Shown here in pieces: positions 13,101 through 25,300 of a stretch of DNA of 64,000 nucleotides. Each line of letters begins with the position of its first letter. The stretch's first letter is position 1. The notes beneath the pieces are model-generated. The model saw only the letters and a list, made by a program, of their open reading frames with translations, did not search any database and was not told the origin of the DNA. The position numbers and the translations under genes are program-made. This DNA comes from Dromaius novaehollandiae. Lineage: Eukaryota; Chordata; Aves; Casuariiformes; Dromaiidae. The stretch lies in contig NC_088111.1 of NCBI RefSeq assembly GCF_036370855.1, forward strand, positions 19,131,501-19,195,500. The letters are read 5' to 3'.

Positions 13101-15360
13101 CAGAGTGTGCCAAGGCTGAAGATGAGGTTCCCAAAACTGGCCCACCCCAGGAGAAGGAGGACTCAGGGGAAGCTCCCAGCTGCATCAGACTTGGGTGTAG
13201 GGAAAGGAGCAAGGAGGTTTCACAGTGAAGGCAGGATGAGAGGATGGAGGGGACCCTTCTCAGTCAAAAGCCAGGGAGAAAAAGGATTAACCATGTGCTC
13301 AATCCCTTCCCCACAGCACCCATCGCTCCCGCAGCGCCTATTGCACTTTTGCAGAGTGCACTTTGCTAGCCCTGCACTAGCCCTCGGCCCCAGCAGACAG
13401 GATCACTGCCCCCTTCCTGGGGCACAGGTCTTCTTGAAAGCCACCTGGGCCTCACTGCAGCCTGGTTTGATCTCGCATCCTTTATCCCCTCTCCTTTGCT
13501 ACCTACTAAACCTTCCTAAGCCAACAAATCCTGCAGAACAGGCACACATAATGAGAAGCACTGATGAACGGAGCCAACTTCGAGAGCAGGCAAGAGCCAG
13601 CACTCCAGCTGGGGAAGTCATGCAGCTGAAGCTCTCCCCCAAGAGACAGAGGCAGCACAGAACTGGAGGAGAATATTTCACAGCTAGGGTATAGCCCTGA
13701 GCAAAGAGAAGGAGGAGCTGATAATCACCCTCTCAGCCATCCCAAACAGTCCCCCCCCCCCCCCAACATGGAGCTGTGAGGCACTAGGGGGTCCCCAATA
13801 GGGTTGAGATGCCAGGATCCAGGCAGGGGTCAAATATGCACTGCTATAGCTGCACAAAGAGGTCAGACCCACACAGGCAGCAGAACTGGCAGATTCTAGT
13901 AAAGCTACAGAAAGGGGCCGGGGCAGAGCCACAGTCTGGAGCTTCGCTCAAAGCTGCATTAAAATGCATGAGCTGTGCTAGCCCTAATGATGAGCAGAGC
14001 TGTCAACAAGGAGCTTGTCCCAGCTAATTATCTCTAACCAGGGCAGAGTGTCAGGATCCCTGAGGAGCTGGGCAGCAGCTTCCCACTCAGCTCAGCTGCA
14101 GAAGAGTGAGAAGGTAACCAAATGTCATTCTGTTGGCCCAGCTAAGAATCATTAATTAGGCAAATGTGACCTTCTGTGCAAGTTTGCTCTTGGGAACCTT
14201 GACTTGCCAGAGCTTGGACACGCAGGCAGGCTGGAAACACCCCAGCTTCTGCCACCCTGCTTCTCTCCTGCAGCGCTGAGCCTTCTGTGCCCACGTTCTG
14301 GGCTGCAGGAAGAGACAACACAGCCCCAGTCTGGCAGCCCCCAGCACACCACCGCTGCCGGTCAGGCACTGCACAGCCGTGCCACACTCACCTGCTGGCT
14401 CAAACACCTCTTGCCAGGGCTCCATCCTGCTCCGAGACCAGACAGCTGCAGAGAAGTCTCCTGTTCTTCATGAAATGCCACCATTTAAGTAGTGTCCCCC
14501 TCTACCACCTCCCTCCTCCCCAACATCTAGCACTGCCCTACAGCCGCTCTGTGCCTACCCAGCAGTCACCTCTCTGCAGCACACCTCTCCCAAACCTTTA
14601 AGGCAGAATAAATGCAGAGAATTTCTGCTCCCCTGTGATCCCACATTTCACTGCAGAGCAGACCAGCCACATGCTGCTCTACAAGCTCAGGTCCTCTCTC
14701 ATCACGGATCTTTTGGCTGAAAAAACAAGATGGTACTTTCAGTCTTACATGCTGGAGAGGGGAAGCATGTCTCCCCCCAAGACATTGTTAAGAAGTCTCC
14801 TTTGGGAGCCAGCAGCAGTCCAGAGAGAGGAGGCTTACACAAGGCACATCCTGCAAGTGCTGCGCTTTTCCCTGACCCTGCACTGAAGGGAAAGGGAGCA
14901 CAGCCTGCTTTCTCTCCACCCTGAAACCCACTGCAGAGAGGACCATGGAGCTTTACAGAAGACGCCAGAAAGATTCACAGTGCTGTTCACCCGCATGTAA
15001 TTATGGTAAGTGCTCTTTGAGCTCTTCGGTCTCTTGTTGCCAAACAAGAGCAAAGGCTTGAATGCCCATCTCAATTAAATTTTTATCAGTACAGGGTTTA
15101 AAAATCATGAACTTGAAACAGGAACAGAACTGGAACGCGAGGGGTTAGAGCGAGCTGTACACAGGCTGCGGCTGTGAGCGGGGAGCTCAGCCCCACCTGC
15201 CGGCAGGCACCTGCCTGTGGCCAGCGGTTCGGGGCCGTGCTTTCAAGGCAGAACAATCTCTCTCCTGCGGAAGGGGGCCTGGGGCCCTGAGCTAAGTTAC
15301 ACCACCACTAAGTCTTGCAGCCCGTGCTGTAACATATATAATGAGCAGTGAATAACAGAG
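10111..15360. other. Non-coding stretch between CR1 fragment and MRPL28
   Basis: No exon of a known gene was recognised. The region holds a T-rich run near 11,970-11,990, a C homopolymer at 13,751-13,764 and many short two-strand frames. The part nearest 15.36 kb may include the distal MRPL28 3' UTR. Confidence 0.5.
13751..13764. repeat. Poly-C run
   Basis: A 14-base C homopolymer in non-coding sequence. Such runs are prone to sequencing length error. Confidence 0.9.
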
Positions 15361-15365
15361 GAAAG

Positions 15366-15371
15366 TTTACT
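15366..15371 (-). terminator. MRPL28: Candidate variant poly(A) signal of MRPL28
   Basis: The minus strand reads AGTAAA here, a minor poly(A) signal variant, about 330 bases past the MRPL28 stop codon. I saw no canonical AATAAA on that strand in the nearest 600 bases. The assignment is tentative. Confidence 0.25.
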
Positions 15372-15699
15372 GGTATTCCAAATATTCATATTTTGTTTTA
15401 TATCAGGGATCAAGCTCTAAACAGCAGTCAACTATTTGCACAGGCAGGAAGAACCACATTAAGTCAGTCTTATACGAACACCTTCAGAAGCCACAGGGCA
15501 GAAATTCTTTTCTCAACCAACAGGAACGGTACCTCATTGAATAAAAGCTGCTACTGTTGGACTTTGATAACTGCAACACGCTCCTGGGAGCACATGCATC
15601 AATGCGGCCCTCTCCACACAAGCATGGCTCCAACAGAAGACTCACTGAACCCCACAGCTTGATCTGCAGCGGAGTGTTGCTTCAAAGATTTCTTTTCTT

Positions 15700-18600
15700 C
15701 TACTTCTTCTGAAGTGCCTCTTCTTTCAGTTGGTTGACAAGCTCTTCAGCATACACTTTAAAGAGTGGGACAGGGTCCTGGAAGAAAGTGGAGGATAAGC
15801 TAGTTGAAAGGACTGAACTTGAGCAGCAGCAAGGTATAAAGTCTAGTAGTGAATAAAGATAGCAGGGTGTCCCGACTGCAACAACCCATACTCACACACC
15901 TGCACTACTAAAGCACATATCGCTCAACCAGTCTACAGCCTGGTAAGGGCTAATGGGAAGTACCAGTTACAAGGGTGGGAAGAAAGAGCACCCCTGGGAC
16001 CCTGTCTGTGGTCTCCGATGCCGGTGAGACTCACAAACATCTTTGCTCCTCTCAAGACAAGAGCCCTTTCCCCTGCACGCAGTCAGCCCAGGGAGCCAGC
16101 GCCACAGGGTGCTGACAGTCAAACTCAGAGGAAGAGGGGCCAGGTTGTTTCAGTGGCTGAACAAAGCAACATGCTGTGCTACTCCTGCATATACAGCTGC
16201 TGACCAGCCTGTAATTTCAAAGATTATAGGAATCTGCTTGGGACTTTGATCAGTTTTACCCAGTGTTGCCTGTAGATGAGAATCAGCAACGACTCCCAGT
16301 AATCCCTTTCCATCTAAAAAGGCTTGCCTCCCTTCTCACGTTGCACTACATCAGAGCTGTATTGAGGCACACAGGGAGAATACACTCCTTCGAGAAGCTG
16401 GAGCCCCACAAGGTTCAGGTGCCCGGCGTCACCTCATGCATTTGGCAATCCTGATCTCTGTTCCTGCTGCAGCTGCAATAAGAGCTAAAAGACGAGGGGG
16501 AGCATCACCAAGGGACCCTGTCCCTGTCAGGAAGCCCTTTTGCCTCAGCAGCCACCTGGCGTGCTCTCTGCTCGGCATTACTGCTTCTCACCAGCTAGCG
16601 AGCAGCAGTGAGCCCTGAACTTGCATCCCTGTGTCCCAAAGCACAAGCAGTAAAACAGAAGGCAACCAAACACAAAGATGGTCATGCAACAGGGGAAAAA
16701 GTATGAGCCACCCCCACTAAAAATCCCTCCCCCCTTTGGGAGATCTGGCTTTACAATGCACTTTAACCCAGCCTGTGTTTCACATGCTCAAATTCCTGAG
16801 GCAGCTCAGGGATTCTGGAGCACTGCATCTGTTGATAAGGAGTGCTTGGGCAGCTTAGAAGATCAACTGGATACGCAGCCTGATGCAACTAAGAACACTG
16901 CTGTGTCCACAGGACAAGCACTGCCTCAGAAACTCACCTTTTTTTCTAAAAGCCTCTGTTTTTCTATCGCTTCTTCTAAACTCAGGCCAACCCATTCAGC
17001 TTCCTCTTCTGGAATCACAAATTCCTGTGACAGAAGAAGAAACTGGTTGTTTAATCTCTCCAGGTGACTAACACACACATCTTCTCTAGGACCAAATCAC
17101 ACAGACACAGGATCAAGTAGGAAGAGCACTACAGCCAAAAGACTTAAACACTGTTTCCTTGCTTATCCCATTTTTTGGCAGCCAAAGTTCACTTTTCTCT
17201 TTTTCTCTTTGCAAGGGCCTTCCTTTCTCTGATCATTCGTGTATGTTGCTATTCCTCTTCTTTTTATAGCTCTGTGGCAGCTTCTCTGCACGACCCTGCA
17301 GGCTGTGGATGCTAACCTTGTTTCTATGCTTGTTTCAGCAGATGCACAAAATTAAACAATCACATAAAAGCAATCGGGCCTTCTCACTGCAGTGTCACTA
17401 GAAATGCCCCCTGCTATTGGGAGGGCCAGCTCTTACTAATGCTTATTGCAGACCCTCAGTGACCTGGTTCACACCAAAAAGAGGAGCTTTTGTCTTCCTA
17501 ACTGATCAGTAGTGAAATCTGCAGCCCACAGAGAAACAAAAACCTGACAAGTAACTTTCAGGTCTTCTCCACCAACACCCTTAACCCTAAGAACAGGAGC
17601 ATGAAGCTTGCACAGGACGAATAGGACATAATCAATCCGGACAGCCGGCTAAGATCGGCATACATACCGGAGCCCGAACCGCAGGTCAGCTACCCACCCG
17701 ATACTTATGATAAATCGCCTCTCTTCTGGCTGGGTCATCAGGATGCAGCTTAGGATCCTTCCGCGCAAGTCGCAGCAACATTGTTCGCTTCAGATCCATA
17801 CCGAGCTTTGAGCCCATATCTGCCTTTGGGGTCTGGAGGGATAAAGTCTGCTGTTGACATGCATCTCTAACAGGCCAGCTGCTAGGCAGCCAAGAGCCTA
17901 CCAGCACGGAGACAACGCACGCAATCTATCCACGCTTTAAGGGGGAAAAGATCCCCCAGATTTTTTTTTTGCAGCTAATTGACCGCGATTCTGATCTGTA
18001 ATGCTGAGCTGCTTAAATTAAGAATGTATTAAAGGCTGGAAACTTTAGGGCTGCACTAATACACCGATGGCAGCAGACGCCCGTGTGTGCCGAGCCAGGG
18101 CGACGTTTGCCGACCCGAGGCACGGAGCGCTGCCGGCAGCCCCGTGAGCCGGCCAGGGGGCCCCGGGGCGCCCCGCGGCACGCTCTTGCCTTCAGGATGT
18201 AGAAGTCAAAGCCGAAAGCCTCGTCGATGAGGTCCAGCGTCCGCATGGTGACGGTGATGGTCATCGTGGTGTCGAGGATCTCGCTGTAGAACTGGCGGCT
18301 GAAGAGCTGCGGCTTCCACGTCTTCGGCAGTCGGGTAGAGAGCTGGGCGGGAACGGCCGGTCACGGCACCGGCGCCGCCAGACCGGGCAGCCCTGGGGCC
18401 GAGCCAGGGCTCAGCCCCGCAGCGCGGCGGGGAGGGGGAGGGGCGCTCACCTTGTCGTTGCGGGCGTAGCGGAAGCCGCGGATCCAGCCCTCGCCGCCCC
18501 AGAGCCCCTCGTGGGCGGCGCGCGGCAGGTGCACCGGCACCGGCACGTCCTGCACGCGCTCGCGCTGCCCGGTGCGCGGGTGCCGCCGGTAGCGCACGCC

Positions 18601-18738
18601 CAGCGGCCGCCAGTGCACGGGCGTGGGCGGCGTGTCGTCCTGCAGCGCTGCCAGGTAGTGCGCGGGCAGCCGCGCGCAGATGCCCTCGCGCAGCCGCAGC
18701 GCGGCCCAGAGCCGCGGCGGGACGGCGTGCAGCGGCAT
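15700..18738 (-). CDS. MRPL28: Mitochondrial large ribosomal subunit protein bL28m
   Basis: Structural protein of the mitochondrial 39S ribosomal subunit, acting in the matrix. Five coding exons, in transcript order: 18451-18738, 18190-18342, 17698-17832, 16938-17024 and 15700-15777. Together they give 246 residues, against 256 in human MRPL28. Recognised by blocks shared with human: LWGGEGWI near residues 79-86, [63 protein letters not shown] and [13 protein letters not shown]. All junctions are phase 0 and every acceptor is AG. Intron 2 has a GC donor (AAG|GCAAGA); the other donors are GT. The start is the ATG whose product begins MPLHAV, matching human MPLHKY. The reading frame stays open upstream to an in-frame ATG at 18903, which would add an arginine-rich leader. 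The gene lies directly downstream of TMEM8A in the same orientation, as in human. Confidence 0.97.
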
Positions 18739-18930
18739 CGCCCGCCCCGCCGCCCCGGCCGCTTCCGCTTCCGCTCCCGGCGGCCGCCGCGGCCGGAAGG
18801 CGACCCAGAGCCGCCTCTGCATTGGCTGGCGGAGACGCCGTCGCGACGGCGGCCGACAGGGGCCGCGCCGAGCGCGCGTTCGCCTCCCCCGCCGCCGCCC
18901 CACAGAGCCGAGAGACCAGAGCCTGCGTTA
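18739..18930 (-). promoter_or_regulatory. MRPL28: MRPL28 promoter/5' UTR, CpG-rich
   Basis: The CpG-rich block spanning about 18,100-18,900 covers MRPL28 exons 1 and 2 and the short gap up to the probable end of TMEM8A. There is no TATA box, which fits a housekeeping mitoribosomal gene. The start site itself is not determinable from sequence alone. Confidence 0.55.
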
Positions 18931-18934
18931 GCTT

Positions 18935-18940
18935 TTTATT
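18935..18940 (-). terminator. PGAP6: Candidate poly(A) signal of TMEM8A (distal)
   Basis: AATAAA on the minus strand, about 200 bases before the MRPL28 start codon. With a second AATAAA at 19024-19029 it forms a pair that could end the TMEM8A transcript. Confidence 0.45.
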
Positions 18941-19023
18941 TGCTTTCTGGGCCCTGACTCTATAAAAATAAAATCCAAGCACCCTAAGAGCACAATCTGA
19001 GCTTGCCCTTAAATACTATTACA

Positions 19024-19029
19024 TTTATT
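19024..19029 (-). terminator. PGAP6: Candidate poly(A) signal of TMEM8A (proximal)
   Basis: This is the first canonical AATAAA I find on the minus strand after the TMEM8A stop at 22347. It would imply a 3' UTR of about 3.3 kb. Human TMEM8A also ends close to MRPL28. Confidence 0.5.
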
Positions 19030-22000
19030 AAATTATAAAATCGTAAGCTTTAAAATTGACTGTATAAAATAATCACAAAGTATTAACAGCAAAGAAAAAC
19101 AAACCCTTTTTAGGACGCTGGCATTTGCTCCGATTTTAACCTGCAGTAATTCACAAAAATCTCCCCCCCTCCCCCGCTAAAATTATGTCCAATCGTAGCA
19201 TGGGGAATTAAAAGCAGAATTTAAACAAACAGAAATAGTCAAGTTATAGGGATGTATTATCCCAAAGCTTCGTCTGCTTCACAGTATTGAAAACCGGATG
19301 GGAAAAGGCCTGAGGACTAATTATTGCTTTAGTTAGTCGATACGCAGCACCCTGGCTCTAACTGCAGCACGGCGTGGACGACACCGTTGCGAGTGTTTTA
19401 CTGTCATCCGCCAAAGGCCAAAGTGCTTGGTTCAAACCCAACGGGGAAAAGTGCCTAAAAGTGATAAAAGTTCAAGGAATCCCAGAGTGCGCCACGTCCA
19501 CCCCTCCCGTGGTCCAAACCCAACCGGGGCGAGCCGCGCCGCCGGAGTCACGGCCCTCGACCACTAGCAGCAAAACGAAACCCAGTGGAAAAAGCCACCG
19601 GGTGACAAGACACCATCTCCGTATAAACCCCCCGTCTCCGCACTGCGGGGAACAACGGAGGCGCGAGCTGCCGCCACCCCTTCCTGGCATCGCGCCGTGC
19701 CTCACAGTGACAGATACACAAGGGAACGAGCCTTCGGCTGGGTGCAAGCAAGTGCCGTTCGCTCCTCTTGCATCCAATTAAAAAAAACCAAAACACGGGT
19801 GCGTAGAGGAAGCAGAGGGAGACAGAGAAGACACGGCCCTGAGTGCCTGCAGCCTGTAGTTTGAGGAAAACTTCAAATTAGGCAGAGGTTGGATTAACTG
19901 CAAGACAAGGTTAAAGCGCAGAGCGGAGCAGAATGCTGGACATTTTTCAAAGCAGAGAAGTAAGTCCATTTCCTATAAACTAGGAGGCATCTCCTTCATT
20001 AATAGCTCTTTCCTCCCAAAAGCAATCTGAGCAGGGGCTCCACGGACAAGCTAGCAGCAGCACAGGCTAGACTGTATACGAGCAATATACTGCGCTTTGC
20101 TGGGGTGAACAGTCACTCTCCCCAAGGAAAGAGATTAAGCACTGTTATTCACATCCAAAACACTCCCCTCGCAGCTAAAGGTGCAAACCCTGGCTTTTAC
20201 TCTCATAGCCAGAAGACACACATGCAGTATTTGCTACCAAGTTTCTGATCCCAAAGTAGGAGGCTCTGCAGCAATGACTGGGGTCACGGTTATGTGGAAA
20301 TGAGTCAGCCTGCAATGAGAGTCAGGCTGAGAGCTGTAACGGGAGGATACAGCTGGAGGTAGGACACCAGCATCTCAGCTCTGGCCTAGCAAGGAGAGCT
20401 TCCTCCAGGCCTAAGCTGTCCTCCCTCGACTACCCACCACAGCCAGAATAAACAAGCAAGGAGCAATGCATTTGAGCCCTTATCTATATAATGAGGATGG
20501 GCAAAGACTACTATCCCAAGTGCATTCCCTGTGCTTTGCATACAGCATCATGTATGTCTGTGCGCCCTCCAGTAAGGCCAAGGTGAGACAGATGCCCCAA
20601 AGGAGACTAGAGCTACCTCAGGAGCCAGTGGAGATGCTCTTTGCTTGACTGGGACACTGCAATGGCCTGAGATCAGCCCCAAATCCACAGCACATCCAGC
20701 CTCCATGCAAGGCACTCACGTTCGTTTAGACACTGGTTCGTCATGGTCTATAGAGATTCCCCCTCCTTCCTGGGCCCTGCAGGGTGGTCTGCTCGGACTT
20801 CACCCACATAAGCATGGAGGATCAGGAAGAGCTTGCAAACAATCCTTCCCAAAAGAGTCACAGACACGGCAACAGGCACTTGCTCTAAATCCTTCAAGTC
20901 AGCCTAACCACACAGAATTCCCCACTGCCAGGTGTGGGTGTGTCCAGCAGCCCCACGTTCGCCGTTGCATGCATCCACAGTGCTCATCTCACCACAGACC
21001 TTCGGCTGTGCCAGGCACCAGCTTCACAGTCAGCGTGGAACAAGCAGGGAGCACAGAGATCCCATGCCTGTGAGCCACAGCAGCTTGAGAGCAGCGGACG
21101 CACAGCTTGGATGTGATGCTGGATGCAAAGCACAGGGGATATGCTGGGGTGAAGCACAGGTTTGAAGCGCACATTAACAAATCCACTGTAAGACCACGCC
21201 GTGTTCAGACTATTGCAAGATTTGTTGCATGCCTTGAGGCCAGAGCTGCTCCAGGGCCCCAGATTCCAAGTCTGCCCAGCCTGATCTCCGCCAAACGTGG
21301 GCATACAGCGAGCTGCTGCTGTCCAAAGAGGCAGGAGTCAGGGGCAGCTTTATCCACTTCCCTTGCAAGAGAAGTGCCGCAGCACATTATCAACCTGGCT
21401 GGAGTCCTGAGCGATTTTGCCACCTACGTTGCTGCGGCAGAGCTGCACATTTGCCTAAGCCAGGGAAGGAAGGAAGACAACGAGTACCTGAACATCAAGA
21501 AAAGGGGCACAGGGCAGCAGCCTGGTTCCCTCCAGATGAGCTAAGAGGGCCGAAATAAAACTTAATTTAAACCCTGCACTGCTGCATATTTTGCAGGTCT
21601 GGGACAGATGCTGCCAATGCCTCTTGCACATGCCCATGCTTCATCCCCCCCCACCCCCACATTCCTATCAAGTCTGATCCTGAATCCAGGCCCAAGTCCC
21701 AGCCTTATGAATCCCCTCCAGAATCAGGGCTAGGTAAGAGCAGCACCACCTGTTTCAGGAGAGGCTCCAGTCTCACATCGGAGACAGCAATGTTTTCAGT
21801 GCATACTGAAACCAGCTCCCACCCATCCCCATCAGCACCAAGGGTACTCGGCAGCATTTGCCTCCAGGTCAGGCACAGGGGAAACCTGTTCCCTTAGCAA
21901 AGCAAATTCTGAGAGAAGGACAGCAGGAGAAATCCCTGTCCCACAGCCCTCTGCCAGGAGAGCAGGTGCAGGGAAGAGCCCAACGGCCAAAGTCCTGGCT

Positions 22001-22346
22001 CCAGCGCAGAGCAGGCCATGCCTCAGCCTCGCAGACACAGCACGAGGGGAAGAAGGGGTGGCAAGTCCCCCCAGGGCCACAGGAGAGGTGGGGGACAGAC
22101 CATTCCTTCATTTAGAACCATGAAGAGCCTGTTCAGTCTCAGCAGAAAAGCAGAGAGCTCCAACTTGTCTTCATAAGACAAGCCCACCTTCTGCCTCTTT
22201 AAATCCAAGTCCAGCTACTGCACTGTCCTGGCCAGTGAACGAGCATGTGACAGGATTGCCAAAGTGCGACGGAGGGGCAGCCCAGGCTGGTCAGGCAAAG
22301 AGCAACCTGACTAACCCTTCGTCTCTGTGACCTGGAGCCAAGCAGC
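19030..22346 (-). other. PGAP6: Probable TMEM8A 3' UTR
   Basis: No other gene is recognised between the TMEM8A stop and the candidate poly(A) signals, and I saw no earlier AATAAA on the minus strand. The likeliest content is a single long 3' UTR. A shorter UTR using a variant signal cannot be excluded. Confidence 0.45.
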
Positions 22347-25300
22347 TCAGGTCACAGCATACAGCTCCTCGCGGTCGTTCTGGCAGATCTGATAGCGGCA
22401 GGTGAGCTTCTGTGACCAGGCCCAGGGCTTCTTATGCTTGTCCCGAGGTGGGAGCAGGAAGGCGACACTGCTGGCCACCAGCATATGCCAAATGCTGTGG
22501 GTGTAGTAATAGTTTTCATTGGTTTCCATGAATGCATATACTGAGATGGCGATGAAAGCCAAGGTGATCCCTGGTAGGAGGTAGAAAACCCAGCGCTTCC
22601 ACGAGGAGGGGTAGCAGTGTCTGCGCTTCACTCCATGGTAAACCTGAAGGTGTGAGAGTAGAGAAGGGTAAAAGCAGCCAGCCACAAGCTTACGTTGGGG
22701 AAATAGGCAGCGCTGCTTGACCTCGGAGCACCTGTCAACCAGCCAGTCCTCACAGCAAGAAGGTATGCTTGCTATCTCCAGGGAAATTCAGCCTTCCCCC
22801 TGCCTTGGGCCCATCTCTTGTGCGCAAGGCCCCATATCCAGCTGTGGCACCAATGCCCAGCACAGAGGGCAACGCTGATGCCATAGTCAACAGCCAACCA
22901 CTCCGGCATGACACTATAGCCACAGGTGCACATTGAATGGGAGCTGCAGCAGCTGGACCCTGCTGAGACTTGTAACCAGGGTTTTTCTCAGCTACCAGAG
23001 AGATGGAAGGTAAATTCCTTGCCCTGCTCTTCCTCCACTGGGGCATTCCAAGGAGATCAACCCATGGATATGGATGGGCTGGTGTCTGGGGCCCACTCTG
23101 TGACCGCTGTTCTCTGGAGGGGGAATAAGGGGCAGCAGGTCCTGCTTGGCTCCCGTTACTCACCCACGCTGCAATCATGATGATGAGGGCAAAGAGGCAG
23201 GGACCCATCATGTTCCACACTCCTCTGCGGTCCAGCTGCAGAGACATGGCAATGAAGAGAGTCCCCAAGATGAAAAGGACCTGCAGGTGAGACAGCACCA
23301 CTAACATCAGGATCTGATCTGCTGCCAGAGCACAGCCAGCGATGCCAAAGGCTTAAGGTAGGCAGAACCTCATCTCCCAGCTGCCCAGCCCTGCCTGCAT
23401 GGCTCAGGAGCAGCACCTTCAGCATGAGAAACTGGAGGACCCACAAATCTTCCCCCTCACCCTCTTTAGGCCCAGTCCCAGCAAGCATGCAGGCTGTGGG
23501 CCAAAGTCTTGGGACAAAACAACCCTCCGGTTTAAAAATCAGGGCAGCACTAGGTGACAAACAGTGTTTGGAAGGCAAGGAGGGCTGCCTAGGGAGCAGG
23601 GCTACCTTGGAGGCAGCACAGGAGGAGCCACTGTACAGACTGTGCTATGGAAGTGCTGCCACGAGAGGGCACAGCAGAGCTGCCTGCGGCTTGGCTGGCT
23701 CAGGCCTGGGCGGCCCTGCAGCTCCGGGTTACCTGCGGCAAAGACCCACCACTCACGTATTTCAGAATCTTCTTCACCCGGGACATGCACAGGATCGTCA
23801 CCCAGATGGACACCACGGAACCCAAGAAGTCACAGTACTGTAGTGTGTCATAGTCCATAATGCACAACACAGCAACGCCCGGCTGGTCACACGCATGGTA
23901 GAACTAGAGCCAGGAACAAGAGCAAAGGCTAGCATGAATCCAGCAGCACCACACAGCTTTCCAGGAAGGAGATGCAGAAGAGCTAAGCCCACGGTAGCCA
24001 GGATCCCTCCTGGAAGTGTCTCCATAAAGCTTCAAACTACCACAGCACTGTGGAAAGCAGCTGGAGAGCAACCATCAACCTGCACCCTCACAGCAGCAGG
24101 CTGAGAGCTCCTAGGACAGCATCCCTCAGCTCAATCCTGGTCCTCTGAGGAGTCAGCAACGCCATATATGTCTAATGTGACAAGGAGCCCCTGGGTATAT
24201 CCAGGGTCCCACAGACAGCAGCTCACTCCCGTTCAGGAAGAGAGGGCAGTGTGCTCCAGCCAATGCAGCTGCCTGGGTGCAATCCTGGGTCCCAGAGAAT
24301 GCTACACGCATTAGAGCGTGGAGCAATGAAGGTGCATAGAGCTCCAACCCCATCTCAGCTCCCCAGAGGCCTGACCCCAAATGCAAGCACCCACAGCAGA
24401 AGCAGGAAGAGCCCAGTGAAAATAACACTCCTGTTGAGCAGGAGCAGGACAGGCGCAGGACATATCCATAGGGGTGCTCACTCAGTGATCCCAGAAGCTC
24501 CTCATAGAGCTCCAGGATGGGACCACTCCACCAAGGACCTCAGTCCAAGCAGGCAGGACTCGCTTCCTGACACTCAGGGGAGAGCGCAGTTGGTGCTGTC
24601 AGGGGAACTGACAAAAGGCAATTCCTACCGTGGAGAAGAACATGGTGTAGGTGTAGACGGAGGCCTCCACCAGGCAGTAGCGATAGACAGCAACCATGAT
24701 TGCTGGCAGGAACATAAGGTTACTCAGTGTGAGCAGAAGGGTGGCCAGGTTTTGCACACTGACAGACTGGGCCTTGGTATCATCCGTGCAGCTCCACCCA
24801 CTCCAACCTGCAGAGCAGAGAGGCCTGTGTGTGTTGCATGCCCTGCTTGTCCTCCCACAGCACCCAGCAGAAGCTGGGACTCCTCACAAGCAGCAAATCA
24901 CATCACAGGACTATGCCCAGGCCTCCCTTCCCCTGCTCCAGAAGGCAGCACACTAGAACAAGGAAGGATGGACTCGCCTACCACCTTGGGAGCCCACCAA
25001 GGGTCCAATGTTCAGGGCAGTTCACCCACAAGCATTCATCTTCCCCAATAACCCAACCTGTATCTATACAGAGCAGGCAATTTTAATAGCTTTGCCGTTT
25101 GCTCTCACTGACTAATGAGCTCTGGTGCCACAGCCCCTCTTGCCCATCTGCTCCATCAGCCACTCACACTCCTGTCCTCAGGACACTCTTGTTACCCACT
25201 GCATGCTCTGCTGCAGAAAGTCACTGGCCCAGACTCCTAAACCTTGAGGGAACCCCTGCAGAGCCCAGTCCAAGATCTGAGAAAGTCTTCCAGGTAATTC

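Noticed and set aside
12918-13694. Plus-strand frame of 258 codons
   Set aside because: No recognisable motif, overlapping frames on both strands, no splice or promoter context, ends in a region with a poly-C run.
17404-17417. CTCF-like core in MRPL28 intron 3 (reads AGCAGGGGGCAT on the minus strand)
   Set aside because: One short core match in GC-moderate DNA is expected by chance; the flanking CTCF positions do not match well.
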